NCBI GenBank assembly: GCA_016872645.1
Contig: VGZH01000036.1
Location: 1-52,812, forward strand
Length of the DNA: 52,812 nucleotides
Direction: 5' to 3'
DNA from: Planctomycetota bacterium
GTDB taxonomy: Bacteria; Planctomycetota; Planctomycetia; Planctomycetales; Planctomycetaceae
Shown here: positions 1 to 5,885 of the stretch, piece by piece
Layout of the letters: every line of letters starts with the position of its first letter
How positions within the stretch are numbered: the first letter of the stretch is position 1
Position numbers and translations under genes: made by a program
Notes under the pieces: generated by a model
Databases searched by the model: none
What the model saw: the letters and a program-made list of their open reading frames with translations, nothing else
Told to the model about the DNA's origin: nothing

Positions 1-14
1 ACGGCAATCGCCGC

Positions 15-42
15 TTGACAAGCCCACTCGCCGAGCTAACGT
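15..42 (+). promoter_or_regulatory. Possible sigma-70 promoter of tRNA-Gly
   Basis: A perfect TTGACA lies at 15-20. After a 16-base spacer comes TAACGT at 37-42, which keeps the T, A and final T of a -10 box. The tRNA begins 11 bases further on, a sensible distance. Assigned by pattern only. Confidence 0.4.
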
Positions 43-53
43 ACCAAACCCCT

Positions 54-125
54 GCGGGCGTAACTCAGTGGTAGAGTGACAGCTTCCCAAGCTGTACGTC
101 GCGAGTTCGAATCTCGTCGCCCGCT
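54..125 (+). tRNA. tRNA-Gly (anticodon CCC)
   Basis: A full cloverleaf can be drawn. The 7-bp acceptor stem pairs 54-60 (GCGGGCG) with 118-124 (CGCCCGC), and position 125 is the discriminator. The anticodon arm is ACAGC / TTCCCAA / GCTGT, giving anticodon CCC, which reads GGG (Gly). The T arm contains GTTCGAATC. The CCA end is not encoded. A strong hairpin follows. Confidence 0.95.
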
Positions 126-140
126 CTGTCGATCAACGGA

Positions 141-176
141 AAAACCCGCCGCAGCTGCAATGCTCCGGCGGGTTTT
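141..176. terminator. Terminator hairpin between tRNA-Gly and the DUF1598 gene
   Basis: AAAACCCGCCG (141-151) and CGGCGGGTTTT (166-176) form a perfect 11-bp stem around a 14-base loop. The A-run and T-run at its edges let it act in both directions, ending the rightward tRNA transcript and the leftward gene at 215. Confidence 0.8.
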
Positions 177-187
177 GTGATTTCGAA

Positions 188-208
188 GATAGAGACTCTT
201 GCCCGTCT
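188..208. repeat. Half copy of palindrome family E
   Basis: The block containing ACTCTTGCCCGTCT matches the left arm of the full palindrome at 3638 (ACTCTTGCCCGTCC). No second arm is seen here. It lies directly downstream of the stop codon of the DUF1598 gene, the same gene-end position as the other copies of this family. Confidence 0.45.
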
Positions 209-214
209 GGAGAT

Positions 215-1969
215 CTATTTCGCGTCCCACCACCAGCGGCCTTGTGGCAAGTTGCTGGGGACAGCCTGAACGGTCATGTCCTTCAACGTCGTGGACGACT
301 TCATCACGTCGCGATCACGCACGACGGACAGCAGATCGCCGCGGACGCCGCCAGCTACCTGCACCACAATGTCTTTGCCGCGATACACGTGGTGGTTCGC
401 GACTGATTCGACTTCTCGCGGAGCAGCGTAGGTCGCCGGTTCGTACATGCCCTGCGGCGCGAACGAACCGAACTCCCAGCCAATGCGATTGGCAACTCCC
501 TCGTTCTTCAAGAGCGCGGCGACCAAAGCGAGATCGAAGACGTTTTGCAAATCGGCAAACGCGATGTCGCGCTGAGCCAATTCGGCGTAATGCTGAGTGA
601 AGTTCGCGGCGAATGCGCGGTTGGTCGCATCGGCTTGGCCGGTGCCAACGCGTTCTCCCTTTTCGGTGAGGTACTGATTCTCGGAAAGACACTGCACCGA
701 GGGGCCTTGGATTTCAAAGACGTTGTGATCCGGGCTGTGCAGGATCGCGTCGTATTTCATAGTCAGCCACCAACGCAGCGCGTCCAGTTTGCTGGATTTC
801 TGCTCTTTAACCGTGAGTAACTCGAAAATACTGGGGACGTGCGGTCCCCCTTCGAGTTTGCCGATGCCGATCATCTTCAACCGGTAGTCGGCTTCGGTGA
901 CGACGCGAGCGACGCGAGAATCACGCGGCACACCCCACAGTTCAATGTCCTGCGGGCCGAGCTTGCTTTGAAGTTGATTGACCCAGCCCTTTACGGCACT
1001 GGAGTCCAACGGGCCGCGAGACTCTGATTTTTCGACGAACGCTTGCAGTTGTTGCAACCCTTCCTGACGTGGATTGAACGAGCAACCGAAGTTCTGCGGG
1101 CCATCGTTCGAGAACGTCCGCAACACCGTAACCAGATCGTCGAGTTGCAAGGTCGGCCGGCCGCTTTTTATGCCGACGGGATTACCGTTGCTGTCGTATC
1201 TCCAGGCTTCCGATGGGCCGCCAATCAGCACGTCACGGGACTTTGGTTCCACGACGACGTACCTGATCTGCGTGATGCCCGCAAGATTCTTCATCGTCTC
1301 AACAATTGGACGCCCCTCGGTCAGGCGTTTCGACGCCTCTCGCTCAAGTTGCGTCAGCGACACGAATCGGAGATCGGCTTGCTGAGCGACTTCAGCATTC
1401 AAGTCGGCCTTGCGAGCGGCGACTCCCAGTGCCTTCAAGCGGCCAGTGTGTTCCTCTTTTTTGAGCGACGCCAGCAAGCCGTTCGGACTGACCGCAACAC
1501 CGTTTTGGTATTCGGTCATGGTCCCCCCTTCGCCACCGGAATTCATCCACGGGCCGCTGGTCTCGGTTTCGATCAACGTCATCAGCGACTGGAAGTCCGC
1601 CATCACACCGCCGCTGAGCGCCTGCTGCCGAGCTTGTTGTCCGGCGGCTTGCGGTCGCTGCGATTGATCCATTTGTCTTGTCGTGCCGCGCGCGGCCGAA
1701 GCATCACCGGCTTTCAATTGAGCATTCGCGATCATCCCCAGCAGATTCGCACGCTCCTTCAGATCATCGACGGTGCCGGCCGCGTTGATCGCAGCGGCAA
1801 ACTCACCGAAAGCCACCTGCCGTTCGATCATTCGCTGAACGTCGATGGCTCGTGGATCATCGGCGGTCGCAAAAAACGTCATGCCAACTGATGCCACAGC
1901 AGTCACTGCGACTAAACCGAGTCGCTTCTGACATTGCCGACCAAAACAACCGTGAATGTGCCACGCCAT
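215..1969 (-). CDS. DUF1598-type secreted protein
   Basis: A 584-residue protein. The N-terminus (MAWHIHGCF, then a hydrophobic run ending near FFATADD) looks like a signal peptide, so the protein is probably exported. The central and C-terminal parts, with blocks such as YVVVEPKSRDVLIGGP and DDLVTVLRTF, resemble the DUF1598 proteins I recall from Rhodopirellula-type planctomycetes; their function is unknown. I chose the ATG at 1969 rather than the one at 1990 because AAGGAG lies about 8 bases upstream of it (1977-1983). The stop codon is followed by half of a family E repeat and then by the shared terminator. It appears to be a single-gene unit. The family name rests on memory of conserved blocks, so only moderate confidence applies to it; that it is coding is almost certain. 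Confidence 0.75.
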   Translation of the reverse strand: MAWHIHGCFGRQCQKRLGLVAVTAVASVGMTFFATADDPRAIDVQRMIERQVAFGEFAAAINAAGTVDDLKERANLLGMIANAQLKAGDASAARGTTRQMDQSQRPQAAGQQARQQALSGGVMADFQSLMTLIETETSGPWMNSGGEGGTMTEYQNGVAVSPNGLLASLKKEEHTGRLKALGVAARKADLNAEVAQQADLRFVSLTQLEREASKRLTEGRPIVETMKNLAGITQIRYVVVEPKSRDVLIGGPSEAWRYDSNGNPVGIKSGRPTLQLDDLVTVLRTFSNDGPQNFGCSFNPRQEGLQQLQAFVEKSESRGPLDSSAVKGWVNQLQSKLGPQDIELWGVPRDSRVARVVTEADYRLKMIGIGKLEGGPHVPSIFELLTVKEQKSSKLDALRWWLTMKYDAILHSPDHNVFEIQGPSVQCLSENQYLTEKGERVGTGQADATNRAFAANFTQHYAELAQRDIAFADLQNVFDLALVAALLKNEGVANRIGWEFGSFAPQGMYEPATYAAPREVESVANHHVYRGKDIVVQVAGGVRGDLLSVVRDRDVMKSSTTLKDMTVQAVPSNLPQGRWWWDAK

Positions 1970-2253
1970 GAGGGAACTCCTTGCCGCCATCGGTGCGGCC
2001 GGTCTGCGATGTGGTATCCTGCCTCGTCGTTCGTCGGCGCTCCGCCAACCCGCTTCGACATTAGATCGTCCCGGAACCCGGGAGCGTCAAGAACAAAGTG
2101 ACGGATTCTTGCAGCCGCACAAGTCCGCCACGAACCGCTCCAGACAATACAAAAAACCGGCAGATCGTGCCGCCGTACGCTCGGCGATGTTCGTCGAGTC
2201 GGCTCGACCGGAGAAGTTTAGCCGACCCAACCACCCCGCACGATCGGCAGCGT

Positions 2254-2409
2254 GGGATGACGAATCCCGAAACACCCAAAGACGAAGGAACGACGAGCAC
2301 GAGGCGATTCTCTGCAAGAATCGATATCCTACGCTGCCGTGCCGCTTGATCGTTGATCCTGATTGGCTCCTTGGGATTGCGTCATTCGGTCTTTCGTCAT
2401 TCGTCATTC
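2254..2409. repeat. Family F inverted repeat in the 1970-2420 gap
   Basis: The right arm (2371-2409) is made of repeated GTCATTCG units; the left arm (2254-2295) carries the reverse form (ATGACGAAT, AAAGACGAAGG). Related blocks occur at 23959-24004 and 44168-44314. The rest of the 450-base gap between the divergent neighbours shows no gene I can support. The right arm ends 11 bases before the start codon at 2421. Confidence 0.6.
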
Positions 2410-2420
2410 TTCGAGTTGCC

Positions 2421-3347
2421 ATGCCCACAAACCTCACTGGTGTTTTGCCCGTTTTTCAGACGCCGTTTCACGACGACGAATCGATCGACTTCGACACGCT
2501 CCGCCGTGAGATCGACTGGCTCTTCGATCGTGGAGCCGACGGCATCGTCATGGCGATGGTCTCGGAAACGCTGCGGCTGTCGACAGACGAACGGCAAACG
2601 TTGGCCGAGCACGCTTGCCGATTCGCAGGCTCTCGCGGTTCGGTCGTCATCAGCGTCGGAGCGGAGAGTTCACATACCGCCGAACGCCTCGCCCGTCAGG
2701 CGACCGATGCCGGTGCGACCGCGCTCATGGCAATCCCTCCCGTCTCTGTCTCAGTCGGTGAAGACGAGCAGCTTCACTACTTCGAACGGCTGTTGCGAGC
2801 GGTCTCGATCCCGTTGATCGTGCAAGATGCCAGTGGCTACGTCGGCCGGCCAATGTCGATTGCATTGCAGGCTCGGCTGTGGCGTGAGTTTCATCCGCGA
2901 GTTCTCTTCAAACCCGAAGCGGTGCCGATTGGTCAGCGTCTGTCGGAACTTCGCGACGCCACCAGCGGCCAGGCCGCCGTTTTCGAGGGGAGTGGCGGCA
3001 TCGCGCTGGTGGACAGTTTCCGCCGAGGCATCGTCGGCACAATGCCCGGAGCCGACTTGATCGAGACGCTCGTCGCCTTGTGGCGAGCCTTGCAGGACGG
3101 CGACGACCGCCGAGCCTACGAACTTTCGCTGCCACTCTCGGCACTCGTCGCACTGCAAACCGGACTCGATGGGTTCTTGGCCGTCGAAAAATATCTGCTG
3201 CACAAACAAGGCATCTTTCCAAACACACTCATTCGCGGTCCGGTCGCATTCCGGCTCGACGAAGAAACCCGGCGTGAAGTCGATCGACTGTTCGCGAGAC
3301 TCTGCGAATTGACCCAGTCCTCACCTTCCCGGACCCCTGATCCCTAG
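2421..3347 (+). CDS. Dihydrodipicolinate synthase (DapA) family protein
   Basis: A 308-residue TIM-barrel protein of the DapA/N-acetylneuraminate lyase family, whose members form a Schiff base with a 2-oxo acid such as pyruvate. The opening GVLPVFQTPF is the usual family start, and Lys164 in VLFKPEA sits where the Schiff-base lysine is expected. The segment that normally reads GTTGE is AMVSE here (residues 45-49), and the usual YN motif in the fourth strand is replaced by DASGY, so the substrate is probably not that of the lysine pathway. The start is the ATG at 2421, where family similarity begins; the frame is open further upstream through the family F repeat but reads as noise there. No operon partner is obvious; the small WXG100-like gene begins 21 bases downstream. 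Confidence 0.85.
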   Translation: MPTNLTGVLPVFQTPFHDDESIDFDTLRREIDWLFDRGADGIVMAMVSETLRLSTDERQTLAEHACRFAGSRGSVVISVGAESSHTAERLARQATDAGATALMAIPPVSVSVGEDEQLHYFERLLRAVSIPLIVQDASGYVGRPMSIALQARLWREFHPRVLFKPEAVPIGQRLSELRDATSGQAAVFEGSGGIALVDSFRRGIVGTMPGADLIETLVALWRALQDGDDRRAYELSLPLSALVALQTGLDGFLAVEKYLLHKQGIFPNTLIRGPVAFRLDEETRREVDRLFARLCELTQSSPSRTPDP

Positions 3348-3368
3348 CCCCCAACCCCTGAATCCACC

Positions 3369-3641
3369 ATGACTCAAGCCATTGTCGATCCCGGCGAGCT
3401 GCGGCTCTTCGCCCAGATGCTCAAGCAGTTCAACCAAGACTTGACCGATCGGACGACGGCGTTGTCCGCGCAGCTGCACTCGCTCAGCAGCACCTGGCGC
3501 GACCAGGAAAACTTGAAGTTCACCGAACAATTCGAGCAGCACTTGCGCTACCTGCAACGCTTCATCGACGCCAACAACCAGCACATCCCGTATCTCACTC
3601 GCAAGGCGGAACGGATCGAGGAGTATTTGCAGCAGAAGTAG
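3369..3641 (+). CDS. WXG100-like small helical protein
   Basis: A 90-residue protein, the usual size of WXG100 (ESX/type VII) substrates. It is predicted to be two amphipathic helices around a turn with Trp at SSTWRDQENLKF, so WRD stands where WXG is expected. Aromatic and charged heptads follow. WXG100 proteins are secreted as helical-hairpin dimers by EccC-type ATPases; no such ATPase or partner lies in this window, so a role in secretion is inference only. It could also be a cytoplasmic coiled-coil protein. The TAG stop belongs to the left arm of a palindromic repeat that also carries the stop of the convergent thyX gene. Confidence 0.7.
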   Translation: MTQAIVDPGELRLFAQMLKQFNQDLTDRTTALSAQLHSLSSTWRDQENLKFTEQFEQHLRYLQRFIDANNQHIPYLTRKAERIEEYLQQK

Positions 3642-3701
3642 AATGAATACTCTTGCCCGTCCACGTTCGAACGACTGGATGGGCAAGAGGACCGATCCTA
3701 C
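3638..3701. repeat. Family E palindrome carrying stop codons of two convergent genes
   Basis: Arms 3638-3663 and 3676-3701 are inverted copies, 20 of 26 bases matching, around a 12-base spacer. Both arms start GTAG when read outward in. The TAG in the left arm is the stop codon of the WXG100-like gene (3639-3641); the TAG in the right arm, on the other strand, is the stop of thyX (3698-3700). As RNA it would form a long hairpin and probably works as a two-way terminator. A near copy lies at 49067-49129. Confidence 0.75.
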
Positions 3702-4633
3702 TTCGCGACCAATCCCAGCTCCTGCAACTTCGCGAGGCACTCATCTCGCTCACGGCTGCGAGTCAATTCGCGCCAGGTCGGGTCTTGCGCCGCCATGAAA
3801 TCTTGGACCGACAACGGCGGCACTCGTCCATTCGTGGCCGCGTGCTGCATCAACCGCTGGATGCAACCGATCTCCAGTCGAGACAGACCAGACGCTTGCA
3901 GCCGGTAGTCCTCGAAGGCTTCCCAGACCATCGGCAGCAGCGGCTGCACGATCTTGCGGCCAATCGTGGCCGAGTACTCCCGGATTTCGAGCTGCGCGTG
4001 AGAGTCCATCCGCAGCGCGAGAAAATGCAGCAGGTTGTGCAGATCGACTTTCCAATACGCTTCGGTGTAGGTCGAGAGGGGCAAGTCCTTGCGAGCTTGC
4101 TCGCGCGCGACGCCCAGATCGAGCCGTTCCTGGTAGACCCGGCGTGTGTGTTCTTGCAGCTCCCGTTCAGTCGCAGTCAGTCGTTCGCCGATGTCAGCCG
4201 GCAGGTACGATTCGCTTCCTTGCCGATTCGTCTGTGACTGGCTGCGCCACTCTGCGACGGGAGTCGTCTGCGTCGAATCAATCGCAATTGAATACCGCGT
4301 GCTGTACTCATTGACGTTCGCCGTGCGATGCCGAATCCACTGCCGCCAGCAGTCCATCGGCACACGAACGAGAAATTTCAACTCGACCATCTCGAACGGC
4401 GTCGTGTGCCGATGCCGCAGCAGATATCGAATCAGAGTGCGATCGTCGGAACCTTTTTTCGTCCCCTCGCCGTAGCTGACGCGAGCGGCCTGCACGACCG
4501 AACTGTCTTCCCCCATGATGTCCACCAGACAGACAAATCCATCGTCCAGCACAGGGAACTTCTTCCACCGCAGCTCGTTGAGCAGTGTGAGGCGATCGGT
4601 CGTCGACGCGGCATTTTCAGCGATTTCGGGCAT
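3698..4633 (-). CDS. thyX: FAD-dependent thymidylate synthase ThyX
   Basis: Makes dTMP from dUMP using methylene-tetrahydrofolate, FAD and NADPH; cytoplasmic. The 311-residue protein has the ThyX signature RHRTANVNEYSTRY at residues 101-114, matching RHRxxSxNExSxRY, and the FAD-binding RHRHTTPFEM block at 73-82. The length is longer than the roughly 220-250 of many ThyX proteins; extra residues lie at the N-terminus and in the middle (about 120-150). The start codon at 4633 gives the first residues expected before the conserved VSYGEGTKK block; no strong ribosome binding site is visible. It is transcribed towards the WXG100-like gene and its last codon is supplied by the family E repeat. No thyA is seen in the window. 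Confidence 0.95.
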   Translation of the reverse strand: MPEIAENAASTTDRLTLLNELRWKKFPVLDDGFVCLVDIMGEDSSVVQAARVSYGEGTKKGSDDRTLIRYLLRHRHTTPFEMVELKFLVRVPMDCWRQWIRHRTANVNEYSTRYSIAIDSTQTTPVAEWRSQSQTNRQGSESYLPADIGERLTATERELQEHTRRVYQERLDLGVAREQARKDLPLSTYTEAYWKVDLHNLLHFLALRMDSHAQLEIREYSATIGRKIVQPLLPMVWEAFEDYRLQASGLSRLEIGCIQRLMQHAATNGRVPPLSVQDFMAAQDPTWRELTRSRERDECLAKLQELGLVAK

Positions 4634-4763
4634 GAGCGCTCGTTCGAATCAGAGAATCTTTGGAGATCAGACCAATTTCGGGCGGGAATTTAGAGGCTGA
4701 GTTAGACAAAATCCACGACCTCAGCAATCTACGGATGGCGGAACGGGGAAGGCGGAAGGCGGA

Positions 4764-5350
4764 ATGAACGACTTTTTCTCCTTGCCGAATTCCTTCCTCG
4801 GAATCCCGAATTCGTCCAGGCCGGATCATTTCGGTTCGCCGGCGACGCGTGTCTCGCAGTTGTACGCACAATTGGCCAAGGGAGATGTCGCCGCGCCCGG
4901 GCGACTGTTCGATTTGACCGCCGCTCGGCTGGTGTGAGATTCCGAAACAAATTTCGACCGTCGCGAGTATGCCGAGGACGCGCTGCAAGTCGCGATGATC
5001 AAGCTGGCGCAGCATCCCGAACGGCTCGCGCAGGCCGATCAGCCGTGGGCGTACTTCGTGAAGATGGTCCGCAACGAAACTTTGAAACTGGCCAGTCGTG
5101 CCGCAGTCGTTCGCGCGTCGTCGGACTGTTGCGAACGTGGGCCTCGCCTCCGCGCTTACAGTCGTTACCGGATGACGACTAACGCGTGTAAATCTAAACC
5201 GCCATCAAACGTCTGCCCCCGAACAAGCCAAAGTCGTCGTCCTCAAAATCTGGGAGGAGTCGCCAACACCGCCGCCAGTCGATATCGCTATGCCCTCGAA
5301 CAAAATCAAGCGCACGCTGCAAGCTCTGGCCGAGGGGGTAAAAGATGACT
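4764..5350 (+). pseudogene. Decayed sigma-70-family (ECF-like) RNA polymerase sigma factor
   Basis: Recognisable sigma pieces are spread over broken frames. From ATG 4764 the frame reads through a QLYAQLAKGDV block to an in-frame TGA at 4935-4937, then continues with REYAEDALQVAMIKLAQ and QPWAYFVKMVRNETLKLA, which look like sigma region 2. A different frame gives PEQAKVVVLKIWEE near 5219-5262, and the first frame resumes with NTAASRYRYALEQ near 5270-5310, the usual end of region 4. Some residues between the last two blocks are missing. At least one nonsense change, frameshifts and a small deletion make an active protein unlikely. The exact sigma subfamily cannot be named. The tract before it (4740-4763) is a simple GGCGGAA repeat. 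Confidence 0.65.
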
Positions 5351-5885
5351 GAGCACTCCTTCGCTCAATCTGACTTCTTTGCCGAAACCGAATTGATTCG
5401 CAGTGCGAACTCACTGCCGACTCTTTCAAGCCGCCTGCGTGCCCTAGTCTTGGACGCTGCGACAACGGCCGATCGCCAAGCCCGCCGCTGGACTCACGCT
5501 CGCCAAGCCGCGTCGTTCCTGAGCATCTGCTTCGTGAGGTCATTCGTGCTCTCGCCGATAGGACACTTCTTAATGCCGAGCTTCGCATCATCCATCGACT
5601 AAGCATCGTTGGACATGTTTTCGTCTCCGCTGTAACCAAACTCGGCATGCAACCTGCGCCACAATCGTGAACTCATCGGCCTCCCGCGGAAAACGAACTC
5701 GCAACCCGCAGCACATAACCCTGAGCCTTACAACTCACGACTTGTCGCGCGTTTCGAATCGTCAGCACCGCAAGACAAGCTTCTGTCGGAATTGCGCAGC
5801 AGCGATGCCCGGGCCACTGTCCGAGCCTTTCAGACCGTCCGCTCCCTTCTGCAACGAGCCTTGGGGCGAACTGATTGCCTTCGGT
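5345..5885 (+). pseudogene. Remnant of the gene downstream of the sigma factor
   Basis: The ATG at 5345 overlaps the last codons of the sigma remnant, as in a translationally coupled pair. It opens an 85-codon frame (MTEHSFAQSDFF, then SLPTLSSRLRALVLDAA) that ends early at 5602. Protein-like text carries on in other frames: HLLREVIRALADR near 5524-5565 and FESSAPQDKLLSELRSSD near 5752-5810. This suggests one longer gene broken by frameshifts. Short proteins with a similar N-terminus follow sigma genes in planctomycetes as I recall, so an anti-sigma or accessory role is possible but unproven. Confidence 0.4.

Noticed and set aside
1043-1891. A 282-codon rightward frame
   Set aside because: It is the antisense shadow of the DUF1598 gene, with no start signal and low-quality composition.
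1956-2420. The open frame upstream of the DapA-family gene as an N-terminal extension
   Set aside because: The text is arginine-rich noise read across a family F repeat, and family similarity begins exactly at ATG 2421.
4764-5350. In-frame TGA at 4935-4937 as a selenocysteine codon, since selB is encoded nearby
   Set aside because: Further frame changes and a deletion follow in the same gene, sigma factors are not known selenoproteins, and no SECIS hairpin was evident just after the TGA.
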